Assembly (NCBI GenBank): GCA_002398825.1
Contig: DHBS01000003.1
Span: 42,323 to 75,016, forward strand
DNA length: 32,694 bases
Origin: Syntrophomonas sp. UBA4922
Lineage (GTDB): Bacteria > Bacillota > Syntrophomonadia > Syntrophomonadales > Syntrophomonadaceae
Direction of reading: 5' to 3'
Shown one piece after another: positions 1 through 6,749 of the stretch. Every line of letters begins with the position of its first letter. Position 1 is the first letter of the stretch. The notes under the pieces were generated by a model. The model saw nothing but the letters and a program-made list of their open reading frames with translations. It did not search any database and was not told the origin of the DNA. The position numbers were made by a program, and so were the translations under genes.

Positions 1-1184
1 TTGGCCTGTTTCCATTTCTCAGCCTCAGCCCGCTGTTCACGCAAATCAGACTCGGATGGCAACTCCGCTTCAGGGATCATCACCCCGATATGCTCTTCTA
101 TCTCATAAAGAGTCATGATATCGTCACCTGTAACCAGGGAGATGGCCCGCCCGGATTGCCCCGCCCTCCCGGTGCGTCCGACGCGGTGCACATAGCTGTC
201 TTTCTCATTGGGAACATCATAATTGATCACCAGGGATAAGTCATCCACATGAATACCTCGTGCGGCAACATCCGTAGCCACCAGTAAAGGGAAGCCTCCC
301 CGCTTAAAATTATCTATGGTCTTCATGCGCCGCGTTTGGGGAATGTCTCCGTGCAAGGCCATGGAGGTATAGCCCTTTCGAGCCAGGAATCTTTGCACCT
401 GGTCAACTTTGGCCCGGGTATTGCAGAATATCATACAGCTTTCGGGCCGTTCCATCAGAAGAATACGGTTCAATTGCGTGTTTTTTTCATTGTGATTGAC
501 CCGGTAATATAATTGTTCGGTGGTTTCCACGGTGCTGATCGGCGACTCGATCTCGATGGTAACCGGATTTTTCATAAAATTATGGCAGATATTGCGGACC
601 TCGGGGGGAATGGTAGCCGAAAACAAAAAAGTCACCCGGTCTTTAGGGAGGGTTTTAATGATTCTCACTACCTGATCCAGAAATCCCATGTCCAGCATAC
701 GATCCGCTTCATCCAGAACCAAAAAGCGAATTTTTTTCGTGACCAGATTTCCCTGGCCAATATGATCATAAATCCGGCCCGGTGTTCCAGCAACAATAGA
801 AACCCCCTTATTCAGGGCCTCAATTTCGATTTGCATACTGTGCTGTCCGTAAATGGCCGTGGTCTTGTGCTTAAGGTGCCTGGACATCATTTTGAGATCA
901 CTGTCCACCTGTACGGCCAGTTCCCGGGTAGGCGTAAGAATCAGGCCTTGGGGTTCATCCGCCCGGGGGTCGATCATCTGCAGCATGGTGACACCGAAAA
1001 CCGCAGTTTTGCCGCTGCCGGTTTTAGATTTGACGATCAGATCTTCCTTGTTCAAACCATGTGGAATGGCTTTGCTCTGCACTTCTGTTGGTTCCTTAAA
1101 GCCCATATCGTCAAGGGCTTTCAAAATAGGAGACGAGATACCTAGATTCGAAAAGCTTCTATTCATCATCAATACTTCTTTCAT
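1..1184 (-). CDS. DEAD-box ATP-dependent RNA helicase (3' end outside window)
   Basis: The translation shows the superfamily 2 helicase motifs in order: a Q motif (EPTEVQSKAIP), motif I (SKTGSGKT), Ia (PTRELAVQ), Ib (TPGR), II (LDEADRMLDMGF), III (FSAT), IV (IFCNTR), V (ATDVAARGIHVDD) and VI (HRVGRTGRAGQSGRA). These proteins unwind or remodel RNA duplexes in the cytoplasm, in ribosome assembly, mRNA decay or cold adaptation; the motif set resembles CshA/DeaD-like helicases. About 394 codons are visible and the frame is still open at position 1, so the C-terminal tail is missing. The start is either the ATG at 1184 or the tandem ATGs at 1169/1166; the latter have a weak AAAGAAG a few bases upstream, so the choice is not firm. 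Confidence 0.95.
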   Translation of the reverse strand, partial: MKEVLMMNRSFSNLGISSPILKALDDMGFKEPTEVQSKAIPHGLNKEDLIVKSKTGSGKTAVFGVTMLQMIDPRADEPQGLILTPTRELAVQVDSDLKMMSRHLKHKTTAIYGQHSMQIEIEALNKGVSIVAGTPGRIYDHIGQGNLVTKKIRFLVLDEADRMLDMGFLDQVVRIIKTLPKDRVTFLFSATIPPEVRNICHNFMKNPVTIEIESPISTVETTEQLYYRVNHNEKNTQLNRILLMERPESCMIFCNTRAKVDQVQRFLARKGYTSMALHGDIPQTRRMKTIDNFKRGGFPLLVATDVAARGIHVDDLSLVINYDVPNEKDSYVHRVGRTGRAGQSGRAISLVTGDDIMTLYEIEEHIGVMIPEAELPSESDLREQRAEAEKWKQA

Positions 1185-1614
1185 TACGATAAACGATCGG
1201 GAAACACTCTCCGTCCCATTTACAAAATATTAAAATTACTGCACCTGCAATAAACCTGGGCCCGGTGGGAATGGTTCGCCGCAGCCGGGTTTGGTCTGGT
1301 CATCCGGATAAGATCCGTGGATTGCCATAATTACAATGGTCTTGAAAGACACAGTAAGCCACCTTATCTATAGTGCCATATGGTTGAGCGCCAGTCAATA
1401 AGCAGGTGTACAGATAAGCCGTACCCCGGGTAATCTTCTATCATAAAACTCCAAGGACTCGATGCATCCTTATTTCAGAATCCGCGCAATCATCGGCGAG
1501 CCTTTAAAAATCTTGAAACTATGCCACAGCCGGAGAATATATCAAACCTGGTTAAAGAGATGATCGCACAGGCGGACTGGTTATACCCCGGCTTGTCAAA
1601 CATGATTTAGTTCT
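1185..1614. other. Intergenic region with a possible gene remnant
   Basis: No complete gene is visible in these 430 bases. On the plus strand the frame from 1434 to the TAG at 1608-1610 is open and reads like a protein C-terminus: the last 29 codons, from ATG 1521, begin MPQPENISNLVKEMIAQADW. There is no convincing ribosome binding site or family match, so it may be the decayed 3' end of a lost gene or chance. It stops five bases before the left 175-bp repeat. Nothing else was recognised. Confidence 0.3.
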
Positions 1615-1789
1615 TTAGTCCTATATTATTTATAAAATAATAGTATCCTTAACTTATATGCCTTTAAGTCCTAATATGTTAAAATATTGGCAGCAAAATT
1701 CTCGATGCAGTTGAAGCAGGCCGGGATGATGACAGTCGATGCCGCTGCCTTCAAGAAGAAGATTTTAATCAATTAAGAGCTAATGTTGA
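1615..1789 (+). repeat. Left copy of a 175-bp direct repeat (promoter plus 5' end of the coiled-coil gene)
   Basis: This segment aligns over its whole length with 5267-5441 at a constant offset of 3652 bp, apart from one compensating 1-base insertion and deletion. Thirty bases (1649-1678 against 5301-5330) are identical, and the last ~110 bases are also very similar; the first ~30 are more diverged. The right copy is the promoter region, ribosome binding site and first ~20 codons of the intact gene at 5380. The two copies bracket the riboswitch, peptidase, radical SAM and Cys-rich peptide cassette. Confidence 0.9.
1649..1685 (+). promoter_or_regulatory. Candidate promoter upstream of the riboswitch operon
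   Basis: An extended -10 element (TG at 1677-1678, one base, TAAAAT at 1680-1685) lies at the end of the 30 bases that are identical between the two repeats. No good -35 box sits 17 bases upstream. Conservation between the copies and position ahead of the riboswitch leader support a promoter; start-site mapping would be needed to confirm it. Confidence 0.45.
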
Positions 1790-1805
1790 CCTCAAAGCGA
1801 AATGA
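1729..1805 (+). pseudogene. Truncated, frameshifted copy of the coiled-coil gene start
   Basis: The ATG at 1729 opens MTVDAAAF, identical to the start of the intact gene at 5380. A single missing T after the TTCAA then shifts the frame, which would stop at TAA within about 16 codons. In the shifted frame homology continues as EEDFNQLRANV, then diverges and stops at 1803-1805. The ribosome binding site is also damaged: AAGGAGG in the intact copy is AAGCAGG here. It is therefore a dead remnant, left by duplication or by insertion of the downstream cassette. Confidence 0.8.
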
Positions 1806-1809
1806 ATAA

Positions 1810-1901
1810 GATTTGTGACGATAATAGCACACCTTCCGAAAGGATGGGCCGCAAAGTCCTGGGTCTAAAGCGATTGGCCAAGATTGCCAGACTGCCGAAT
1901 C
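1810..1901 (+). promoter_or_regulatory. GEMM-I cyclic dinucleotide riboswitch (c-di-GMP or cGAMP type)
   Basis: The sequence follows the GEMM-I aptamer layout. P1 is GATTTG (1810-1815) with CGAATC (1896-1901). Next come GCACACC, a hairpin closed by a GAAA tetraloop (1838-1841), the hallmark TGGGCCGCAAAGTCC, a GGGTCTAAAG segment, and a second stem ending TTGCCAGACTGCC. It controls the M15 peptidase / radical SAM operon through the terminator just downstream. Aligned to the Vc2 aptamer, A1826 occupies position 20, where c-di-GMP aptamers usually have G. A at this site is typical of GEMM-Ib RNAs that sense 3',3'-cGAMP, so ligand identity is open. Family assignment is strong; ligand is inference. 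Confidence 0.85.
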
Positions 1902-1914
1902 ATAGATGATATGT

Positions 1915-1955
1915 AAACAAGCGTCTATGCTTCAACAGATGCTTGTTTTTTATTT
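1915..1955 (+). terminator. Intrinsic terminator of the riboswitch expression platform
   Basis: A 10-bp stem (ACAAGCGTCT at 1917-1926 with AGATGCTTGT at 1937-1946, one G-U pair) is extended by flanking A/T pairs and followed by a T-rich run. An alternative pairing of CATAGATG (1901-1908) with CGTCTATG (1922-1929) would break the 5' arm and act as antiterminator. It begins at the last base of aptamer stem P1, so ligand binding could choose between the two. The terminator also rules out the ATG at 1906 as the start of the next gene. Confidence 0.85.
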
Positions 1956-2100
1956 CCATAAAGACATGATCAAAAAATATTTTTTAAAAGAGAATACGCC
2001 AAATCATTCCTTTTATTGTAGCTTAGGCATGAGATGGAACAAGACACGGCCGGCTGCCATGCTTGGCCGCAAAAATATAGTAGCAAAGGAGAAAAATATT

Positions 2101-3039
2101 TTGCAGGATTTGAAGAAGCTTTTAATGGGATCTGCATTAACCCTTACCCTGATTATTTCGGGGACTGCACCTGCCTTTGCATATCCCGCCGGGAATGAAT
2201 ACCCTTTGGCAGGCAATCACAGCGGCGGCATCCCTCCGGCTTTTAGCAATAATGACAGGATTATCAATGTCTATGCCATGGTCAATCCGAATCGCGTCAG
2301 CGATCATGGAGCGCAACCATTTTCGACTCTCAAGGGTAAAACCCGGGTAAAGAAATATGACCGAAATATCAAAATTGAAAATTTCCAATCCGATATCAAT
2401 GAAGATAAGACGAATGTGTATGTCTGGGGCGAAGAAAGAACTGTTAACAAATCGCTATTTAACAATATGGGCGGCAGTAGAGGATATCATAGAGACTCAA
2501 GACAGGAATCATCGATAGATCCTCTGCGGGAACCGGGGTCTAATGAAGCAAAATATACGCTGGTCTTTGGCTCAACAGACAAGCAGGTGTATCAAAGCGC
2601 TGCGGAAGCGCAAGCCAACATGGTCACTATTTCAATCGATGTATGGCAGCTACGCGCAAATGGAGAAAAATATCCTGCCAAGCTTAACTTGACAGTCAAT
2701 AAGGCTATAGCGGATCTGTTCCAATCAGTATTCAAGGAAATATTTGAAGGGCAGGAGAAGTTCCCCATATATAGCGTTCAAGGGTATGCCTGGCGTTCAG
2801 GCAACACTTCGGAGCACAATTGGGGTCTGGCGGTTGACATCAATCCGAACGAAAATTATATGATAAACAGCAGCGGAACGATTGTAGCCGGCTCTTTCTG
2901 GGCTCCGGCGAACAGTCCTCATTCCATACCGGAGAACGGCGATGTGGTGACAGCATTTAATAAGTATGGCTTTACGTGGGGCGGCAACGCCTGGAAATCG
3001 TCAAACGATTATATGCATTTTTCTTACCTGGGAAGGTAG
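2101..3039 (+). CDS. Exported M15-family cell-wall peptidase (L-Ala-D-Glu endopeptidase / D,D-carboxypeptidase type)
   Basis: The C-terminal ~90 residues carry the M15 zinc peptidase signature SEHNWGLAVDIN (ligands H239 and D246) and a final DYMHFSY (H306) preceded by FTWGGNAW, as in CwlK/VanY-like enzymes (Peptidase_M15_4) that cut peptidoglycan stem peptides. The TTG at 2101 is chosen because AAAGGAG ends 9 bases upstream and the resulting protein starts with a signal peptide (hydrophobic stretch ending APAFA, cleavage near residue 27). The frame is open back to ATG 1906, but that lies inside the riboswitch terminator. Residues 28-190 match nothing I recognise. It is the first gene of the riboswitch operon, 53 bp ahead of the maturase. 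A role in wall remodelling or in passage of the peptide product is inference. Confidence 0.88.
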   Translation: MQDLKKLLMGSALTLTLIISGTAPAFAYPAGNEYPLAGNHSGGIPPAFSNNDRIINVYAMVNPNRVSDHGAQPFSTLKGKTRVKKYDRNIKIENFQSDINEDKTNVYVWGEERTVNKSLFNNMGGSRGYHRDSRQESSIDPLREPGSNEAKYTLVFGSTDKQVYQSAAEAQANMVTISIDVWQLRANGEKYPAKLNLTVNKAIADLFQSVFKEIFEGQEKFPIYSVQGYAWRSGNTSEHNWGLAVDINPNENYMINSSGTIVAGSFWAPANSPHSIPENGDVVTAFNKYGFTWGGNAWKSSNDYMHFSYLGR

Positions 3040-3092
3040 AGGCAGATTTAGACGTTTAATAACTTTTTATAAAAGAGTGGGGGAAATTTGTT

Positions 3093-4418
3093 TTGCCAAA
3101 CTGGAAGTTATCACGCTATACGGTAATATTCCGAACTGAATCCGGCGACGCTATTTTCCATAATAGTTTTATGGGTGCTCTGGCGCTGGTTCCCTCTACG
3201 GATTTTGCAAAAATTGAATCGCGGCTGAATCGGGAGATTTTTTCTCATGATCTGCAGAATAATACCCTCCATGAGCTTTGCCAAAATCTTTTTTTCTTTC
3301 CTACCGGCATTGATGAGAAAAATTATGTCACAGATATACTGCATAAGGAGAATAAATCCGGCCATTTTGATATCATCATCCTTCCTCACGAAAATTGTAA
3401 TTTCAGATGTGTGTATTGTTACGAAACGCACCGGCGCGGGCGGATGGAACCCGCTGTTGTGGAAGGTCTCAAACGATTTGTTGAAAAGAAGGCTGCCGAA
3501 TGTAAAAGTCTTAGTATTCGCTGGTTTGGCGGTGAGCCCTTGCTGGCTGCCGATATTATTGATGACCTGTCGTCTTCCTTTTTGGCCAGCTGCGCCAAAT
3601 CAGGGGTATCATATCATAGCCACATGACTACCAACGCCTACCTGCTGACTCCCACGGTTTTTGAACAGCTGATTAAAAACCGGATCAAAGATTTTCAAAT
3701 TACATTGGACGGTCCCGAGGCGTGCCATGATACCACCCGTATTTTGGCAGGCGGAGGCAAGACCTTTCAAACCATCTACAATAATCTATTGCAGATGCAG
3801 CAAAGCGATCATGATTTCTCGGTTTCGCTGCGCATAAATTTCAATGACGAATCGATTCCGCTGATGGAAGATTTTTTTGCATCACTTTCTAAAACATTTG
3901 GAAACGATCGCAGATTTGGTCTGTATCTCCGCCCCATCGGCAAATATGGAGGCCCCAATGATGAGAACATAGCTGTGTGTGAACCGGATATTGCCAAAGT
4001 CATTGAAATGGATCTTAGCGAAAAATATCTTCCTTACGGATATTTGGATAAATTGATCAAGAAGAGTTTACAATCGCACGGTCAGGTTTGCTATGCCGCC
4101 AAAGAATCTTCAATTGTGGTTGGTTCTGATGGAACCGTTTACAAATGTTCGGTATCCTTTGAGGATGCCAATAATCATGTAGGCAAATTATTGCCCGACG
4201 GCAAACTCGAAATTGATCCCTTGCGCTGGAATCTGTGGGTTTCCAATTCCTACGATAAAAACCACATTTGCGATTCTTGTCCGGTTTATCCTTTGTGTCA
4301 AGGAAAATACTGTCCCAGATCCTCCATTCGGGAACAAAAACCGGTCTGCCCGATGACCCGGACGACTTATTCTCAGTTGATTCAATTAGCTGCCAGCAGC
4401 ATGGCCAAATTTCAATAA
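3093..4418 (+). CDS. Radical SAM/SPASM peptide maturase
   Basis: The 441-residue protein has a radical SAM motif CNFRCVYC (C102, C106, C109) for the SAM-binding 4Fe-4S cluster, then the usual WFGGEPLL and TTNAYLL strands. The C-terminus is a SPASM domain for auxiliary clusters: GTVYKC, then CDSCPVYPLCQGKYC (C393, C396, C402, C407) and C419. Such enzymes install thioether, C-C or similar crosslinks in ribosomal peptides. The first ~90 residues could hold a leader-recognition region but lack a motif I can name. The start is TTG 3093 behind a GGGGGA. It follows the M15 gene by 53 bp and precedes the Cys-rich peptide, the likely substrate. The spacing between C402 and C407 is four residues rather than the more common three. 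The reaction itself cannot be told from sequence. Confidence 0.92.
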   Translation: MPNWKLSRYTVIFRTESGDAIFHNSFMGALALVPSTDFAKIESRLNREIFSHDLQNNTLHELCQNLFFFPTGIDEKNYVTDILHKENKSGHFDIIILPHENCNFRCVYCYETHRRGRMEPAVVEGLKRFVEKKAAECKSLSIRWFGGEPLLAADIIDDLSSSFLASCAKSGVSYHSHMTTNAYLLTPTVFEQLIKNRIKDFQITLDGPEACHDTTRILAGGGKTFQTIYNNLLQMQQSDHDFSVSLRINFNDESIPLMEDFFASLSKTFGNDRRFGLYLRPIGKYGGPNDENIAVCEPDIAKVIEMDLSEKYLPYGYLDKLIKKSLQSHGQVCYAAKESSIVVGSDGTVYKCSVSFEDANNHVGKLLPDGKLEIDPLRWNLWVSNSYDKNHICDSCPVYPLCQGKYCPRSSIREQKPVCPMTRTTYSQLIQLAASSMAKFQ

Positions 4419-4469
4419 GAAGGGAGGCGTTCAAAAGGTCCAATTGCTTTATTATTAGGATCATTTTGC

Positions 4470-4484
4470 CATTGGGAACCAATG
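4470..4484 (+). other. Small hairpin between maturase and peptide genes
   Basis: CATTGG and CCAATG form a perfect 6-bp stem with a GAA loop, followed by a short T-run (4491-4494) about 15-30 bases before the peptide gene's ribosome binding site. It could be a weak attenuator, processing or stability element that sets the ratio of peptide to enzyme mRNA. There is no direct evidence for function. Confidence 0.35.
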
Positions 4485-4524
4485 AAGGGATTTTCTAAAA
4501 GCAATAATTAAGGAGCTGAGTATT

Positions 4525-4836
4525 ATGGATGAAAAAAGATTGCAAGAGATCAAAATCGCCAAACAAAAGATTGTGGAAGGCTCATTAACAATTTGGAATG
4601 CTCGTTTGGACGCATTGATGGAAGAAGGCTATTCCCGGGATATCATAGATCATATCAGCGCGGTTGATATCTGTGGATGCGGAGGGGGCTCTCCGATTTG
4701 CGGCTGCGATTGTCCTGCACCATTTACCACATGTTCGAATGTTCCCAATCTGGATCACACCATCAATGAAATGAATAAATCGATTATTGAGCTTGCTCAG
4801 GAAATGAAAACGATCAGAGAAAAAATCAATAAATAA
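4525..4836 (+). CDS. Six-cysteine peptide, candidate RiPP precursor
   Basis: This 103-residue protein starts at ATG 4525 behind AAGGAG. Residues 1-49 are charged and helical, like a leader. Residues 50-70 hold all six Cys (50, 52, 59, 61, 63, 70) among Gly, Ser, Pro and Thr: CGCGGGSPICGCDC, then a Thr/Phe stretch and a last Cys. Residues 71-103 form an amphipathic, coiled-coil-like helix rich in Glu and Lys. Gene order right after a radical SAM/SPASM enzyme suggests the Cys block is its substrate, giving a ranthipeptide- or sactipeptide-like product. A modified core between two helices is unusual, because most precursors have the core at the C-terminus. No protease or transporter dedicated to it is visible apart from the M15 enzyme. 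It could instead be a small metal-binding protein. Confidence 0.7.
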   Translation: MDEKRLQEIKIAKQKIVEGSLTIWNARLDALMEEGYSRDIIDHISAVDICGCGGGSPICGCDCPAPFTTCSNVPNLDHTINEMNKSIIELAQEMKTIREKINK

Positions 4837-5266
4837 TGATCCTTTATCTTCAGCTGTCGCTTAGAAAACGGTTTTTCAGAGGCGTAAAAGCAGCATTGAC
4901 ACAAGGAGCATACCGGCTTAACAGGCCATCTTTTTGTATCTTCAAGGCAGGCGGTAAATGGTTGTTTTTATCATAACACCGGATTTAATAATTGGAGATA
5001 AGGTAATTAATTAGCGTGATCTATCCCGGCCCGTCTATAACGGCGGGCTTTTCTTGTTCATGTTATTTCGCCCCGCGCATTTCAGATAAAGCTAAAAGTG
5101 TCAGCATCCTTACCTTTCATTTGGTTTTTAGTATTTTAATGACTGGCTTTAGAAATTAATCATTTTCATTTTTCCGAAAATAACTATCCCTATTTTTCGG
5201 CTTCTCTGTTAACCTAGCTGTCAGATTCGGCAAAAAGTCAGACTGCTTGATATGCTTTTTGGTACA
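4837..5266. other. Intergenic region after the peptide gene
   Basis: No gene is visible in these 430 bases. The region holds the operon terminator at 5029-5055 (listed separately) and an inverted repeat at 5174-5200 (CCGAAAATA with TATTTTTCGG, one extra T, 8-base loop) that has no T-run and could be an operator upstream of the coiled-coil gene. Its sequence does not resemble the region upstream of the left 175-bp repeat. Confidence 0.5.
5029..5055 (+). terminator. Intrinsic terminator of the peptidase-maturase-peptide operon
   Basis: GCCCGTC (5029-5035) pairs with GGCGGGC (5042-5048) with one G-U pair, and TTTTCTT follows. It separates the riboswitch operon from the coiled-coil gene, which then has its own promoter. 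Confidence 0.75.
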
Positions 5267-5441
5267 TTAGTCCTAAAATATAGGTTAAATAATGGGATTA
5301 TTAACTTATATGCCTTTAAGTCCTAATATGCTAAAATGTGTGCAGCAAATTCGCGATGCAGTTGAAGGAGGTCGAAGTGATGACGGTCGATGCCGCTGCC
5401 TTCAATGAAGAAGATTTTGATCAATTAAGAGCTAATGTTGA
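5267..5441 (+). repeat. Right copy of the 175-bp direct repeat
   Basis: This is the functional partner of 1615-1789: promoter region, intact AAGGAGG at 5365-5371 and the first ~20 codons of the coiled-coil gene. The similarity ends inside the coding region at about codon 20. Recombination between the two copies would remove the whole 3652-bp cassette and leave a single intact coiled-coil gene. Confidence 0.9.
5301..5337 (+). promoter_or_regulatory. Candidate promoter of the coiled-coil gene
   Basis: The extended -10 element (TG at 5329-5330, then TAAAAT at 5332-5337) and the 30 bases before it are nearly the same as those at 1649-1685. The ATG lies about 43 bases downstream. The shared promoter predicts that this gene and the riboswitch operon are started by the same signals. 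Confidence 0.45.
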
Positions 5442-6600
5442 AGCGATGACCATAGTGTCGGAATTGCGCCGTCAAATCATAGGCGGTATAAGTGAAGATG
5501 ATGTTAAACAGTGCATAAACACTATACAACATCATTATCAGGATGCAGAAAAGGCCTTGTTAGACAAAATCGAAGCACTTGAATCCTACAAGAGGAAAAT
5601 TATGAAGGAATCTGAAACTTTGAGACAGGAAAATGAGGCAGAAAAGGCCGCTTTACATGAAAAATTGGAGGTTGTTACGGCCGACCTCAGCGATTACCAG
5701 ACCCGGTGTCAGGAAAATGAGATTCAACTTAAAGAGATAGAGGAACGCTATTCAGCGGAATTGAACCAGCTGGAATCCGAAAGACAGCAGCTGGGCTCGG
5801 AATACAGCGAACTGGCCCAACAGGCAGCTGATTTAGAAAAGCACAGCAAAGAAATCACTGAAGAAAAGATCGATTTAGAAAACAAATATCGTGCTCAGAA
5901 GTTTCGCATCGCGGTATTGGAACAGGAAATCGCGTTGTCGCGAGGGGAATTGGATGAACGCACCAAGCTCTGCGAGGAATTGAGGCAGCAAAACAATGAA
6001 TTAGCCCTGGCCCTCAAAGATACTGAAAGCAAGGCCGAGAAAGAAATCAGAGCCAAACGCATCGAATTGGCCAACAGCCTTGAAATGCGGGAGATGCTCG
6101 AAGCCAGAATAGAAGAACTCGAGGAACAATTGTCTCAAAGTAAGAAAAAGACCGAAGATCTATATCAGGCCTTTTTAGAGATGGAACAGAAGGCCCAGGT
6201 GCTGGAAAAACAAGTTGATGAAAACTCTAAGCCCGTAAGCTACAAAGGTGAAATTGATGCGATTTACCATCAGTTAAACCTGCTTAATGAACAGTTGATC
6301 GTAAATGAAAACCTGCAGCGTGAACTGGACGCTGAAAAAAAGCGCGCAGAAAAGGCGGAGCAGGATATATCCGAATTGCTGGACTGTGTTTTGGAACTGA
6401 AGAACCGTCTCTATGCCGATCAGATCCAACTCGAAGGCCATTTTGTCGAGTTGGAAGAAAAGCAAAAAGCCATGCAATCCGATGTTGACGGCTTTCGTTC
6501 AAATCTTAATAAATTCTGCGGAGATACCGGAGCAGAAATTACTGATTTATATGAAACTGCGAAAAAACGCTACGAATTATTGAAGCAGGCGGGCAGTTAA
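5380..6600 (+). CDS. Coiled-coil protein of unknown function
   Basis: The ATG at 5380 is chosen because AAGGAGG ends 8 bases upstream; a GTG directly before it is possible. The 406-residue product has a short acidic N-terminus (MTVDAAAFNEEDFDQLRANV), then from about residue 50 to 380 a nearly continuous Glu/Lys/Gln/Leu heptad pattern typical of long coiled coils. There is no signal peptide, membrane segment or catalytic motif, so it is probably cytoplasmic and structural. It does not carry the DivIVA N-terminal signature. It has its own promoter and a strong terminator. Its 5' end is duplicated at 1615-1789, which ties it historically, and perhaps in regulation, to the RiPP-like cassette. The function is unknown to me. 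Confidence 0.85.
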   Translation: MTVDAAAFNEEDFDQLRANVEAMTIVSELRRQIIGGISEDDVKQCINTIQHHYQDAEKALLDKIEALESYKRKIMKESETLRQENEAEKAALHEKLEVVTADLSDYQTRCQENEIQLKEIEERYSAELNQLESERQQLGSEYSELAQQAADLEKHSKEITEEKIDLENKYRAQKFRIAVLEQEIALSRGELDERTKLCEELRQQNNELALALKDTESKAEKEIRAKRIELANSLEMREMLEARIEELEEQLSQSKKKTEDLYQAFLEMEQKAQVLEKQVDENSKPVSYKGEIDAIYHQLNLLNEQLIVNENLQRELDAEKKRAEKAEQDISELLDCVLELKNRLYADQIQLEGHFVELEEKQKAMQSDVDGFRSNLNKFCGDTGAEITDLYETAKKRYELLKQAGS

Positions 6601-6716
6601 GCTCCGGACATTCGATATCCGAGATTTTACCTAAAATCGGCTGGGGTTGCCCGTAATTTATTGACACTGACCTGGTTTACATAGATCCTATTAACATACA
6701 ATAACCTCTCTCGTTA

Positions 6717-6749
6717 TTAAAGGCCTTTCTCATTGAGAAAGGCCTTTAA
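6717..6749 (+). terminator. Strong hairpin terminator
   Basis: A perfect 15-bp stem (6717-6731 with 6735-6749) closes an ATT loop; the arms carry AAAGGCC and GGCCTTT, so it can act on either strand. It lies 116 bases after the coiled-coil gene and ends that transcription unit. Confidence 0.8.

Noticed and set aside
513..1145. 210-codon plus-strand frame
   Set aside because: It is the antisense of the DEAD-box helicase, whose motifs are complete on the other strand.
1906..2100. ATG 1906 as start of the M15 peptidase (377 residues)
   Set aside because: It lies in the riboswitch expression platform, its codons include the terminator stem, and a signal peptide with a good ribosome binding site starts at TTG 2101.
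5174..5200. Second riboswitch or terminator before the coiled-coil gene
   Set aside because: Only an AT-rich inverted repeat is present; there is no GEMM core and no T-run, so it is mentioned only as a possible operator.
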